DNA of 64,000 nt, from positions 1-64,000 of the IMG/VR virus record IMGVR_UViG_3300035688_000002, one strand, 5' to 3'. The notes beneath the pieces were generated by a model that was given only the letters and a program-made list of their open reading frames with translations, did not search any database and had not been told where the DNA came from. The translations under genes were made by a program, and so were the position numbers. This document shows positions 41,095-50,090 of the stretch, in pieces. How positions within the stretch are numbered: the stretch's first letter is position 1; each line of letters opens with the position of its first letter. This stretch comes from a virus.

Positions 41095-41745
41095 TCATTT
41101 TTTCTTGGAGCGTTCGACTTTGATTCTGGGTGAAATGAACCTCATCCCTTCGTATTTCATTATCAGATTGGAAACATCAGACTCTATGTTCCTTCTTTCC
41201 TTCTGCCATGCAGAAATAGGGACAACAAGCACTAATTCCACATACTCTGCTCCTGTCTCTTGTGGCAGTCCCCCTTTCTTGTCAATTAAATCCTCAATAT
41301 CCACAGAGGCTACAGATTCCTGCTGCCATCTCTTAAGGTCTTCGATCTCTTCTGGATTGTATGCAATCACTATCGCCCCGCCTTCCTGTTCCATTTCCTC
41401 AATCCTTTTAATCAAGAGAGCGTAATCCCAAGAAGCGAATTCAGCGATGCGATTGTCAATAATGGCATAGGCAGAGTATTCGCGAGGCTCTATATCAAGA
41501 AGAATTGAGGGAATCTGCTTCTCTCCAAGCCTTTTATAGGCTTCAAGTCTGGCATATCCTGCTACTAAGGTAGAGTCACTCTTCGAGAGCAATACCGGCT
41601 GAGTGAAGCCATAGACTTTGATTGACTCCATCAGCTCCTGAATCTCCCTCTCTGGGTGTAATCTTGGATTCTCAAAGACTTTGATTGATTCAATATCAAT
41701 CAGCTCAACCTTTCTCCCGTGTTGTCTTACTCTCGTTTCATCCAC
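41095..41745 (-). CDS. ParB-like protein (N-terminal nuclease-type domain)
   Basis: A 216-residue protein starting with GTG 41745. Residues 15-95 match the ParB N-domain: IDIESIKVFENPRLHPE, then VAGYARLEAYKRLGEKQIPSIL in the ExGxxRxxA position. Smaller than chromosomal ParB, with a helical tail. ParB and ThiF-type genes are grouped in the named PRTRC cassettes; this operon shares that pairing, but I do not see the other PRTRC proteins. Confidence 0.7.
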   Translation of the reverse strand: MDETRVRQHGRKVELIDIESIKVFENPRLHPEREIQELMESIKVYGFTQPVLLSKSDSTLVAGYARLEAYKRLGEKQIPSILLDIEPREYSAYAIIDNRIAEFASWDYALLIKRIEEMEQEGGAIVIAYNPEEIEDLKRWQQESVASVDIEDLIDKKGGLPQETGAEYVELVLVVPISAWQKERRNIESDVSNLIMKYEGMRFISPRIKVERSKKK

Positions 41746-41899
41746 TTTCCCTCCTCTCTCTTGGAATTTTTAACTTAGGCCAGAGCGTTATTTTCTTTGT
41801 ATTCGGGTCCCTTACGACCTTCTCAGCGTCTTCCATCATGTCATTAATAGAGTCATAATGACGACGCTCCTTCGTCCCATTATGTCTTTCAATATCCAT
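41738..41899 (-). CDS. short protein of unknown function
   Basis: A 53-residue frame from ATG 41899 (MDIERHNGTKERRHYDSIND). It ends eight bases inside the ParB-like gene start, as is common here. A weak AGAG lies upstream. Charged and helical, with a short KKITLWPKLKIP strand. Kept because of its length in an otherwise empty 160-base space and its overlap. Confidence 0.45.
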   Translation of the reverse strand: MDIERHNGTKERRHYDSINDMMEDAEKVVRDPNTKKITLWPKLKIPRERRESG

Positions 41900-41907
41900 T
41901 TCATTCT

Positions 41908-42129
41908 CTATCGAGATGGCGCTTCTGGCTGAGGCCCACCTGATTTGGCTTTGCTCAGTAGTGTGAGTCGCTGCTCATCAAACCAAACCCAATCCTTGGG
42001 TTTGTCATCTTTTAACTTTGTAGAAAGGACAGCAACAGACACACATCCATAGAGATACTCTGTCCTTCCCATCACGACGCCCGTGAAACCAGTAATTTTG
42101 TCTTTAACCTTTTGACCGAGTTTAATCAT
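41908..42129 (-). CDS. conserved phage small protein
   Basis: A 73-residue protein starting at 42129 (AAGGAGG five bases upstream). LGQKVKDKITGFTGVVMGR and then YLYGCVSVAVL, with WFDEQRLTLL near the end, follow a recurrent phage family in which a small SH3-like barrel contains GxVKDxITGxxG. Function not known. Confidence 0.6.
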   Translation of the reverse strand: MIKLGQKVKDKITGFTGVVMGRTEYLYGCVSVAVLSTKLKDDKPKDWVWFDEQRLTLLSKAKSGGPQPEAPSR

Positions 42130-42274
42130 ACTTTCCTCCTTAAAATCAAGAAAGTAAATCTTTGCTAAGGGAGCACCGCGCTTTAAGTATTTAAACTTCA
42201 CCCTAAGCAATCCCTCAAACACCCTTGCCTCCCACCCTCCGCCTTAATGGCGGCTCTCTTCCGAAGCCCGAGTC

Positions 42275-42616
42275 TTATGTCGTTGGATTTGCGATTTTGA
42301 AGAAGCCGTTAGCAACTGCCCAGACAAGGATTGAATAAATGACAAATGGGATTGTTGACCAACCAGCAGAACTGAAATAGAGTGCTGTAGCAATGATCGA
42401 AACGAGCAGTGAGATAGCAATACCGAGCCATCCTGCTTTGTATCGGAGTGTCTTCTCTATCCAATTCTTTATGATTTGAGTCAATGCTGCCACGCTAAAA
42501 CCGCCAGCTCCAGTCACAAGGATTTTCTCAACAATCGCTGTGTTAATCTGTAGGGCAGCTCCAACAAACAGAGTGACTGCCACAATCGCAATTAACAACA
42601 AGACACTGTTTTTCAT
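42275..42616 (-). CDS. multi-pass membrane protein, holin candidate
   Basis: A 113-residue protein starting at 42616 (AAGGAGG five bases upstream). It has three or four hydrophobic helices: residues 3-25 (SVLLLIAIVAVTLFVGAAL), around 38-50, around 62-80 and around 86-105. The size and topology would suit a holin, but no holin motif is seen and no endolysin is next to it. Confidence 0.55.
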   Translation of the reverse strand: MKNSVLLLIAIVAVTLFVGAALQINTAIVEKILVTGAGGFSVAALTQIIKNWIEKTLRYKAGWLGIAISLLVSIIATALYFSSAGWSTIPFVIYSILVWAVANGFFKIANPTT

Positions 42617-42626
42617 ATTTGCCTCC

Positions 42627-44564
42627 TTAATGAATAATTTCCTGAGCCTCTCGGCCCAGTAAAATGACAGAATGGTCTCCCTGTTTCTCAACCATTATGA
42701 CATTTTCCGAGGCCAATTGCAGCCCAGGGTCATGTGTAATGACATATATCGCTCTATCTTGACCCCGCTGAGACAGGAGTTCTAAAAGGGCGTCAGTCCC
42801 AGCTTCGTCAAGGTTTTCAAAAACCTCATCAAAGAATTGAACGCTTGTATCTATCCCGCTCTGATAAATGATAAGATCATGCAGGGCTAAAAGCACAATC
42901 ACATCCACTCGCCTTCGCTCTCCCCCAGAATTCTGAGAGTAACCAACAGAGGAATCGACATCAGCAACCCTAACCTCGAATTTCTCTCTTGTCTCCCCTG
43001 CCTGGGTCATCATCTGGGTGTGAAATGTTATTTTCAAATGACCGTCTGTCAAAAGCCTTGAATATATCTCGGCCGCTTCATCAAGGAAAGGCTTAACAGA
43101 GCTTAAAACTAAGGATTTAATTCCACGATTGCTGAACCCTTCTTCCCAAAAGGCAAGTCCCTCGTGAGAGATTCTTTGGCATAACAGAGCATCCTCATTC
43201 AGAGAGGTTATTTCTGCCTCAGATATCTCTATTTGCTGTTCCCTTTCCAATTTCATCGTAAGAAAGTCATCTCGAACTCTCTGAAGGGAAGCAACAGGCT
43301 CATTGATCTCTGCTTCGAGACGAGAGAGATCAAGAGTCTTTATACGCAAGGTCTCCCTTCTCTCATCGAGAGTGGAACGCATCAAATCAAACGCGCCCTG
43401 GGCCTCTGCAATGGCCTCCCTCAAGGCTATCATGTGTCCTGAGCTAATGTCAACGGCTCTATTAAGATCCTCAATTGCTGATTGAAACCGAAGGAGATTT
43501 GCTTGAACGACTGCGAGCTCTTGGGAAAATTGTGCCACCAACTGTGCGCCCAACTGTCTCCCTATGGGTCTTTTACAGGTTGGACAGATCATTCTTTGCA
43601 CACTGTAACACTGTTCCGACAGCTTGGCTTCGTTCCTCTTTTCTAAATCGATAAGAGAGATAAAATTTGCGAGTTTCGCTCTCTTTGTATTGAGAACATC
43701 TCTCAAATGACCGGCGTCTCGATCCAGACTTGCCTGTTTTGCATGAATCTCCGTTTGTGTTTCTAAAGCTTGGCTGAGCAAGACCTCTGCCGCTGTTACT
43801 CCTTCCCTTGCCTTAACAATCCGCCAATGCCTTGGCGGCGTATCTCTTGCCTCAGAAATTCTCTTTTCATAACCTCCAATCCGACAAGAGAGATCCTGAA
43901 CGAAAACCCGATTTTCATTGATTCGTGCCTGCTTGGTAACTATCTGCATCCCTATCGAAGAGTTTAACTCCTCATAAGTCTTTGCCAGCTTCTTGGCCCT
44001 CATCCAGGCATCACCAGTCCATCCCAGAGCCAGGATTTCATCAAGAATCTCCTTTTTCTCATTGTCAGAGGCCTGCACAAAACGATGAGGGAGACCCTGC
44101 CCAAAGGTTACAGAATTTTTGAAAATATCATAAGAGAAACCCAGAATCTCACAGATGCGCTTCTCTGTCTCCCTGACTGAGCTTCCACTCAAATCTGCTC
44201 GTGGCTCACTGAGTCGCTCAAGAAAGACTCCCGTAACAGAAGGCTCGCCTATGCTTGAAACCCAATTTCTTACTCTGAGGACTGAATAACGTGTTTCACC
44301 CTGCTTAAAAAGCACACATACCCAACAGCCACCAGATCCTGTGGTTCTTATTACTTCGTCGGCTGCCATTCCTCTAAGAGTCCTGCCAAAAAGACAAAAT
44401 GTCAGAGCTTCTATGATGGCACTCTTACCAACACCGTTAGTAGCTTCTTCCTGTCCCTGCGTCCTGCCCTGAATAAAAAACAGACCCCTCTCAGCAAAGG
44501 GAAAGACAACATTCTCAAAGCACATAAACTGTCGCATTTCGACAGACTCAAAGACAATTCCCAT
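42627..44564 (-). CDS. Rad50/SbcC-like recombination ATPase (gp46-like)
   Basis: A 645-residue protein starting at 44564 (AGGAG upstream). Walker A is ATNGVGKSAI (residues 41-50). The zinc hook CPTC is at 327-330 between long coiled coils, then signature NSGGERRRV and Walker B VQFFDEVFENLDEAG. With Mre11 it processes DNA ends in recombination-dependent replication. Directly follows the Mre11-like gene. Confidence 0.85.
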   Translation of the reverse strand: MGIVFESVEMRQFMCFENVVFPFAERGLFFIQGRTQGQEEATNGVGKSAIIEALTFCLFGRTLRGMAADEVIRTTGSGGCWVCVLFKQGETRYSVLRVRNWVSSIGEPSVTGVFLERLSEPRADLSGSSVRETEKRICEILGFSYDIFKNSVTFGQGLPHRFVQASDNEKKEILDEILALGWTGDAWMRAKKLAKTYEELNSSIGMQIVTKQARINENRVFVQDLSCRIGGYEKRISEARDTPPRHWRIVKAREGVTAAEVLLSQALETQTEIHAKQASLDRDAGHLRDVLNTKRAKLANFISLIDLEKRNEAKLSEQCYSVQRMICPTCKRPIGRQLGAQLVAQFSQELAVVQANLLRFQSAIEDLNRAVDISSGHMIALREAIAEAQGAFDLMRSTLDERRETLRIKTLDLSRLEAEINEPVASLQRVRDDFLTMKLEREQQIEISEAEITSLNEDALLCQRISHEGLAFWEEGFSNRGIKSLVLSSVKPFLDEAAEIYSRLLTDGHLKITFHTQMMTQAGETREKFEVRVADVDSSVGYSQNSGGERRRVDVIVLLALHDLIIYQSGIDTSVQFFDEVFENLDEAGTDALLELLSQRGQDRAIYVITHDPGLQLASENVIMVEKQGDHSVILLGREAQEIIH

Positions 44565-44572
44565 TCTCTGTA

Positions 44573-45706
44573 TCACTCCTGATACAGCTTTTCGAGCTGT
44601 TCGCAAACAGAATCTTCGTCAAAGACGCCTTCCCTCGCTAACATAAGCCCCACTCTATAGAGCCGCTCAGCTTGGACGGACGATGAAGGAAGCAGAAATT
44701 TGCTTCCGACATACGATCTAAGCAACTCAGTTCTCTCCGCCTGTGGAATAACTGCGGCTCTCTCAGCATCTTGAGATTGAGGTTTTTTGTAAATGATAAT
44801 GCTTCTTGCACCCACTTCGGGTGGCAGACTAGCTATGACTTGTCTCCTAAGGTCTCTATTGCTCGTTAAAATTCTATAATAATCAAGAACATTAAATGAA
44901 AAGTCCGGATTCTCATCTAAATCAACAGTCTTGAAAAGCGGATGATAAAAGGGAATTTCTATTACTTCATTATGATCATCCAATAGATTTACATCCCAGA
45001 CCGCACCAGAAAGACCCTCATCAGAGAAACTGTGTGGAGAACAGGTTCCTGGGACTAAAACACGCTCAAAAAGGCGAGACTCATGATAATGTCCCACAAT
45101 TGAAAAAGAGAAACGTCTGGCTAAAAAGCGAGGGTCAAGCCCCCTTTCCACCCTCATGTTGCCCCTCAGCCATGAACCTTGAACGTCCCCGTGTGTCAGC
45201 AAAATTTTTGAATCCATCCTTGAATAAACACGATTTGCAACTGACTCGATCGCTTGCTGTAATGCCGTCTGTTCCTGCGTTGGAATACATAGGAATAGCC
45301 AATTTCCCATCCGGACTATACCATCATGATAAAAGCCTCTCTGACCGGCAAAAGCTTCCATTTCATTAATGACACTGCCAGGGTGACTTACAGTCTCAGA
45401 GAACACCGAAAGTGAAGAATACCCAGAGCGAGTAATATCATGCGTCCCTGAACAGGCTATCAAAGGCTTTCTGAGATGAGAAAGAATGGCTTTGGCTTTC
45501 GACACGGAAACGACATCCACTCTCGTCTTTTCCTGAAAGAAGTCACCTGCACAAAGAACAGCGTCATATTGGGGCTGATTCCCTATCTCCACTATTTCAT
45601 TCCATCTCTCAAGGACTTCGAGCCTCCGTGAATTATCCCCTCTTGAATAAGTGGCAAAGGCTCTAAATGGATGAAGATGCAAACAAGAAAAGACTAACAC
45701 TCTCAT
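44573..45706 (-). CDS. Mre11/SbcD-like nuclease (gp47-like), variant motifs
   Basis: A 377-residue metallophosphoesterase. Motif II is GDFFQE, motif IV LLTHGDV and motif V GHYHES, as expected. Motif I reads FSCLHLHP where the family has an Asp-x-His, so the first metal ligand is Cys, and motif III reads GTHD where GNHD is usual. Partner of the Rad50-like protein. The changes may alter metal use or reduce nuclease activity. Confidence 0.75.
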   Translation of the reverse strand: MRVLVFSCLHLHPFRAFATYSRGDNSRRLEVLERWNEIVEIGNQPQYDAVLCAGDFFQEKTRVDVVSVSKAKAILSHLRKPLIACSGTHDITRSGYSSLSVFSETVSHPGSVINEMEAFAGQRGFYHDGIVRMGNWLFLCIPTQEQTALQQAIESVANRVYSRMDSKILLTHGDVQGSWLRGNMRVERGLDPRFLARRFSFSIVGHYHESRLFERVLVPGTCSPHSFSDEGLSGAVWDVNLLDDHNEVIEIPFYHPLFKTVDLDENPDFSFNVLDYYRILTSNRDLRRQVIASLPPEVGARSIIIYKKPQSQDAERAAVIPQAERTELLRSYVGSKFLLPSSSVQAERLYRVGLMLAREGVFDEDSVCEQLEKLYQE

Positions 45707-46026
45707 TTGGGTATCTTCTCCACTTTCAACAGAGAATGTAGCTCCTGCTCAAGCTTCAAAGCAAGAAACTTTGAAAGATAGACGAGATTAAAACTTCCAC
45801 CCATCTGTCCGACATCCACATTCCAAGTACGAGGATTACTGACACTGTAACTTAGACTAATATCACGCCTCATCTGGGTAAACCAATCATTTATCCATAT
45901 TGGCATCTGCGTCTCTCCCAGCAACTTAATAAACTCTCTAATCTCAGTCTTTGAGGGATGGTAAGGGAAGTCAGAAAATTCAGGAGAAAGAATACTCTCC
46001 AAGAAACTCCGTTCCACTTTAGGCAT
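45703..46026 (-). CDS. hypothetical protein
   Basis: A 107-residue protein (MPKVERSFLESILSPEFSDF) with mixed charge and no recognisable motif. It overlaps both neighbours (four and eight bases). Between the Mre11-like and nuclease genes, it may take part in recombination, but there is no direct evidence. Confidence 0.55.
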   Translation of the reverse strand: MPKVERSFLESILSPEFSDFPYHPSKTEIREFIKLLGETQMPIWINDWFTQMRRDISLSYSVSNPRTWNVDVGQMGGSFNLVYLSKFLALKLEQELHSLLKVEKIPK

Positions 46027-46588
46027 TTGGATTCCCTTTCATGACTTTCTTTCCCACAAACCACTTAACGAAATCAACTAGGGAGAGATTAATGAAATCT
46101 CCCTTGGCCTCATCCACCGAGTTAATCACTAAAATTGCTGACTCGCGGGGATAGTTGCCAAAAGAATGAGAAAGAGCATCAAACACACACCCACTCATAA
46201 AGACAAACCAATCTGTCCTATCAGCGCGCCAAACAAGCAGAGGAAACTCAAGAGTGGAAGATTTAGTAAGCATTTCATTATACCATTTTCCCAATATGCC
46301 CGTCCTTCCTGCAAGTAACTCAAAGGGCGCAAAAGTCGCCCTCTTTCTGCGCTTGACTTCCCAATAAAAGGGCCATCGGTCATCAATCTTATCATCTCTG
46401 ATAGGAACTAAATCTCCACATAACACTGGAAGCCCGCCCCACCCACCCGACATCGGAGTCCTTCTTAGAAATCCATCTCCATTCGGATAAAATGCCTTAG
46501 AGAGAAGCTCTGCAACCTCTCTTTCTCCTACTTTTCCCTTTCTCTGAGACTGGCGTGCCTTGCGAGACCGCGCCTCTCTCGTTATCAT
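46019..46588 (-). CDS. PD-(D/E)XK nuclease, putative Holliday-junction resolvase
   Basis: A 189-residue protein. The N-terminus (RKGKVGEREVAELLSKAF) has the conserved Glu helix, then RRTPMSGGWGG, then VLCGDLVPI for the Asp and FYWEVKRRK for ExK. This order matches the Hjc/archaeal-type nucleases. It likely resolves branched DNA in the recombination module. Confidence 0.7.
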   Translation of the reverse strand: MITREARSRKARQSQRKGKVGEREVAELLSKAFYPNGDGFLRRTPMSGGWGGLPVLCGDLVPIRDDKIDDRWPFYWEVKRRKRATFAPFELLAGRTGILGKWYNEMLTKSSTLEFPLLVWRADRTDWFVFMSGCVFDALSHSFGNYPRESAILVINSVDEAKGDFINLSLVDFVKWFVGKKVMKGNPNA

Positions 46589-46641
46589 TTCAATCTCCTT
46601 AATCCCACCCAGTAGCTCCGAGTCCTATCGTCTTTCGTCTC

Positions 46642-47019
46642 CTACCGAATCAACGCTATATCAAGCACTTTCTTGGAATAAAACCAATTCGTCCACAGAC
46701 TCTTAGCCCAGAACTGCTTCGTAGCAAGCTCTGCATTCAACTCGACAGCCTTTTGCTGTATGGCTGCCAATTCAAACTGAGAAATCTGCGAATTAGACCG
46801 GGCCTCGTTCAAAGTACTCTGAACAATGAAATACTTAATGGCCATAGCATCGGCTGAGGGCGACGCCGACACAATTGCCGCCAAACAAGCTGCATACCCA
46901 ATCCAAATGAAAATACCTATCATGACCCAGCCCGTCGGGTCTTTTCCTGCCTTATGGACTAAAATAGCCACACAAAGCATCGCAAGAGAAATAACCGCAA
47001 GAATCAAAATGATAAGCAT
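46642..47019 (-). CDS. two-transmembrane protein
   Basis: A 125-residue protein with AGGAGG six bases upstream of its ATG. Hydrophobic segments at 2-22 (IILILAVISLAMLCVAI) and 31-50 (WVMIGIFIWIGYAACLAAI) are followed by a helical domain to the C-terminus. Role unknown; it splits an otherwise DNA-metabolism cluster. Confidence 0.55.
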   Translation of the reverse strand: MLIILILAVISLAMLCVAILVHKAGKDPTGWVMIGIFIWIGYAACLAAIVSASPSADAMAIKYFIVQSTLNEARSNSQISQFELAAIQQKAVELNAELATKQFWAKSLWTNWFYSKKVLDIALIR

Positions 47020-47033
47020 TGCTTACCTCCTAA

Positions 47034-47306
47034 TCACTTCATCCTTCCTGAACGAAGTGCAAAAGATATATACTTAACAGCCTCTGCTCCAAGCTCTATT
47101 GCCTTCCGCCTCATTGACCCTGTCAAATCGTAATGAGAATGTTTACCATACTTCTTAGCCTGCTGAAACCACTCCGGCTTCAAACCCAAACGAATAGCAA
47201 AGGCGTGCAACTCAGTTGGAGAGTCCGCCGTCAGATGACAGTGTGTCTTATAAGGCCATTTAGCCGATGGTTTTACCTTTCTGACTCTATCGACATAAAC
47301 AGCCAC
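47034..47306 (-). CDS. DUF4031-family protein
   Basis: A 90-residue protein. VYVDRVRKVKP, then CHLTADSPTELHAFAIRLGL, and HYDLTGSMRRKAIELGAEAV are the hallmarks of DUF4031. The conserved His and Asp suggest a small metal-binding or nuclease-like fold, but no function is established. Common in phages and plasmids. Confidence 0.75.
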   Translation of the reverse strand: MAVYVDRVRKVKPSAKWPYKTHCHLTADSPTELHAFAIRLGLKPEWFQQAKKYGKHSHYDLTGSMRRKAIELGAEAVKYISFALRSGRMK

Positions 47307-47307
47307 T

Positions 47308-48339
47308 TTATTTATCTTCCTCTATGCCTTCTTCTGTTACCGCTGGCGGTTGAGCCTCTCCTGCGTCAAATTGCCTCAAAACTTCGAGCATTTCATTCTG
47401 TTTCCCCCTCCAAATCTCCTCAAAGGCAGTCCTCCTGAATCGTTCTGTTTTGAACTCAAACCATCCAGTAGAGGGACGAGCAATCACTCCCTCATTGACC
47501 AGATAGTCCAAGAGGCCGCTGAGAGCAGGGATTCCCTTCCCCAGAAGTAACTCAAATCCTACTCTTTTAAAAGGTATCCCTACTTTGGATTTAACTACCT
47601 CAAAGAGACCCTTAACAGCAAGAACCTTGGTTCTCTCCTTATTTACAATCTTTGCTCCTTTGGTCATTGCCGCCCTTAATCCTGCATAGAATTTTGGAGC
47701 CTTTCCGCCGGTTGTTTCTTCTTTCTCTCCAAAAAGGACTCCGATATTAGCTCTCAATTGATTGACAAAGATGACAACCATCTTTTGGTCGGCAATAAGA
47801 TTTGTCAGCCTCCGCAATCCCTGGGATATTGATCTGGCTCGAAGACCCATTTCCGATTTCCCAAACTCCTGCCCAAGCTCTGCCTTTGCGATAGAGGCAG
47901 CAAGACTGTCTTTGATGTAGAGAATAGGAGTAGTAGCAAAGAGCGGATTTTCCCGAACACTCTTAGTCACCCTCTCAAGGTGCTCAAATCCCTCTTCCAA
48001 AGAAGGAGCGATGTAGTAAATCAACTCATCCAGATTTATTCCCAGTATTCTTGCCCATCTTCTATCAAACGCTCTTTCAGCATCATCGAGAATCGCTATC
48101 CCTCCTACCCTCTGACACTGCGCTATAGTCTGATACATAAGGAGGGACTTGCCTGACTGCCACGGCCCGAAAACCTCGGAGAAGCGAGAAACTGGGAAGC
48201 CCCCTCCCATTGCCAAATCAAAAGCGATAACACCGGTAGAGATGCACTCTGTCGCTTCACTGACCTGGCTGAAGTCTATGGAAGAAAGGTCTTTTCTGAG
48301 TTTTTCTAATTCTCTATCTCTCTCTGTTTCTTGGCTCAT
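47308..48339 (-). CDS. RecA/UvsX-like recombinase
   Basis: A 343-residue protein. Walker A is GPWQSGKS (residues 58-65), followed by AILDDAERAFDRRWARILG as in RecA's substrate segment, a Walker B-like ILYIKDSLAA and VVIFVNQLRANIG loop. RecA family proteins catalyse strand exchange on ssDNA. The UvsY-like and SSB-like genes are next to it, as in T4-type modules. Confidence 0.85.
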   Translation of the reverse strand: MSQETERDRELEKLRKDLSSIDFSQVSEATECISTGVIAFDLAMGGGFPVSRFSEVFGPWQSGKSLLMYQTIAQCQRVGGIAILDDAERAFDRRWARILGINLDELIYYIAPSLEEGFEHLERVTKSVRENPLFATTPILYIKDSLAASIAKAELGQEFGKSEMGLRARSISQGLRRLTNLIADQKMVVIFVNQLRANIGVLFGEKEETTGGKAPKFYAGLRAAMTKGAKIVNKERTKVLAVKGLFEVVKSKVGIPFKRVGFELLLGKGIPALSGLLDYLVNEGVIARPSTGWFEFKTERFRRTAFEEIWRGKQNEMLEVLRQFDAGEAQPPAVTEEGIEEDK

Positions 48340-48345
48340 CTGTCA

Positions 48346-49269
48346 TTATTTCTTTTCTCTCTCAGCTGTTGAGGCTGCGTTTCTTAGAGCCCTAAGTCTC
48401 TGTGTCCTCTCCGAACCCACTGCCGCAGCGGCTTTTGGAGGGGTCTCTTTTTTCGCTGGCTCAGCTTCTTTCTTCTCTTCTGGCAGATCGTCAATAGGAA
48501 TCTCAAGTGTCTCTATGTCAAGCTCATCGAGTCCTTCCTCTAATCCAGCCTCTTTCTCAACGACAGCTGCTTCTTTGCCCGTCTCACCCGCTCCAGCTAG
48601 AATATCCTCGCCTTCCTGCTCCTCGATGTATTCCTCTCCATGCAGAATCGCAAGCACTTCCTCTGAGCTCGGAATTGGATAGATATTGTCGAGGTCGTGA
48701 GCCCTTTCCATGACTTTCTGTGGGACACGAGTCACTGTGCTTGAAGGCATAACATGATAACGTGTGTCAGTCTTGCCCTCTCCCTGTCTGTTGATTATGA
48801 CGTGCCTTCCTGACTCAAGGTTGTCAAGATCGCCATACTCATCATCGAGAAAGAGCAAAAGAACGTCATTAAAAAGCCCTCTGCCCATTTCCCAGACCTG
48901 CACACCTGCCTTTGGGTCTTGCACATCAATCATATTGACTGCGAATCTCTCTCTCGACATGATGTCCTTCGCTATGAAGGCATCTTCCCTTCTTCCCGAC
49001 TGAAGCAGGTCTTTTACATAATCACAGACAGGGCAAGCTTCACTGGCTGAGTTTAAGTTGAGACGGCAAACGACTCTGTTCTTCTCTGGGCCTATCCCAA
49101 AGTGAACCTTGGTCTTCTTAAAGAAAACCTTGCCCATATCCCCTGACCAATGGGGGAGAACACGAGCGACATTTTTTCCTACGGAGGGTCTCCAAAAAGA
49201 GACATCTCTCCGCTCGGAGGCCTTTCTGATACGATCGGACTCCTTCTGTAAAAGTTCTTTCCTACTCAC
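48346..49269 (-). CDS. gp32-like single-stranded DNA-binding protein
   Basis: A 307-residue protein. A GTG start at 49269 has AAGGAGG five bases upstream. FWRPSVGKNVARVLPHW, then HFGIG and CPVC in SEACPVCDYVKDL match the OB-fold and zinc site of gp32. A long acidic stretch (around 200-270, many Glu/Asp) and a basic tail fit a protein-interaction tail. Binds ssDNA during replication. Confidence 0.75.
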   Translation of the reverse strand: MSRKELLQKESDRIRKASERRDVSFWRPSVGKNVARVLPHWSGDMGKVFFKKTKVHFGIGPEKNRVVCRLNLNSASEACPVCDYVKDLLQSGRREDAFIAKDIMSRERFAVNMIDVQDPKAGVQVWEMGRGLFNDVLLLFLDDEYGDLDNLESGRHVIINRQGEGKTDTRYHVMPSSTVTRVPQKVMERAHDLDNIYPIPSSEEVLAILHGEEYIEEQEGEDILAGAGETGKEAAVVEKEAGLEEGLDELDIETLEIPIDDLPEEKKEAEPAKKETPPKAAAAVGSERTQRLRALRNAASTAEREKK

Positions 49270-49291
49270 CTTTACCTCCTTTGAGTGGATT

Positions 49292-49846
49292 TTATTCGCT
49301 GTCGCCTTCTTCGGACGGTTTTTCACGTGCCGGAGACGCAGCGATATCTCTTAATCGGCGCTCGACAAGTTGTTTCTCGTGGATCGCCAAATTTGTGTCC
49401 CATTCATCCCTAAGATTAGCTCCCAATGACATCAGAAGGTCTTTCCTCTGCTGGAAAGCATCTTTTATTGAAGTCAGATGATCGAGCTGTAGGCGAGCCC
49501 TTAGAACTTTGTCTGAAAGTTCCTGGTATTTAACATCGAGGAGAACCTTTGAATCTAAAAGCCTCTCACTGAATTTTTCTCCTCTGGCTTCCATTTCTCT
49601 CCTGATAAAAGAATAGGTTTGCCCAGAGTATTTATCTAGCTCTCTCTTCCACTTCGCATACACAACCTTCGCAAACGCAGTCATTCTTGCCCAAAAGACA
49701 TATCTTACAGGCTGCTTCTTGAGTTCATCGTTTATGTCTTGCTCTTTGATATCCAAATCATTGAGATAGTTGCCTCTGTAAGTCTGGCTTCCAAAGCGGA
49801 TTTCAATCCACCCTTCCACTATGGGCGTAGGTGTAGTTTCAGACAT
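49292..49846 (-). CDS. UvsY-like recombination mediator candidate
   Basis: A 184-residue helical protein. The layout (KWKRELDKYSGQTYSFIRRE, then LDHLTSIKDAFQQRKDLLM, then a final charged helix) resembles UvsY-type mediators and the small helical proteins found beside phage SSB genes. The match is by context and helical pattern, not by a diagnostic motif. Confidence 0.5.
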   Translation of the reverse strand: MSETTPTPIVEGWIEIRFGSQTYRGNYLNDLDIKEQDINDELKKQPVRYVFWARMTAFAKVVYAKWKRELDKYSGQTYSFIRREMEARGEKFSERLLDSKVLLDVKYQELSDKVLRARLQLDHLTSIKDAFQQRKDLLMSLGANLRDEWDTNLAIHEKQLVERRLRDIAASPAREKPSEEGDSE

Positions 49847-49898
49847 TATCTTCCTCCCTTATAGTTATTATAATTCTTACCTAAAGTTTCATTCAGCG

Positions 49899-50090
49899 TC
49901 ATTGTTCCTTTATTTCCCTTATGCTTGGACAACCGCGACTCCTCATAGCATGACTAAGACACGAAGCCGACAATCCAAATCTCCTACAGATGTCAGATAG
50001 GGAAAGACTGGGGTCAGCGCGTAAAAGTGCCTCCGATTTCCTTGCAATTTCATCCAACTCCTCAGGCTGCCGTTGATGAATCTTAGGCAT
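49899..50090 (-). CDS. small helix-turn-helix protein, paralogue of 26429
   Basis: A 63-residue protein. DPSLSLSDICRRFGLSASCLSHAMRSRGCP is a helix-turn-helix, with an N-terminal IHQRQPEELDE matching the sister protein at 26429 (IHRRTPEEII). Overlaps the polymerase gene by eight bases. Probably a small DNA-binding regulator. Confidence 0.6.
   Translation of the reverse strand: MPKIHQRQPEELDEIARKSEALLRADPSLSLSDICRRFGLSASCLSHAMRSRGCPSIREIKEQ

Noticed and set aside
42239-42253. GC-rich hairpin CCGCC-TTAAT-GGCGG
   Set aside because: Five-bp stem with no U tract on the transcribed strand; too short to call a terminator.
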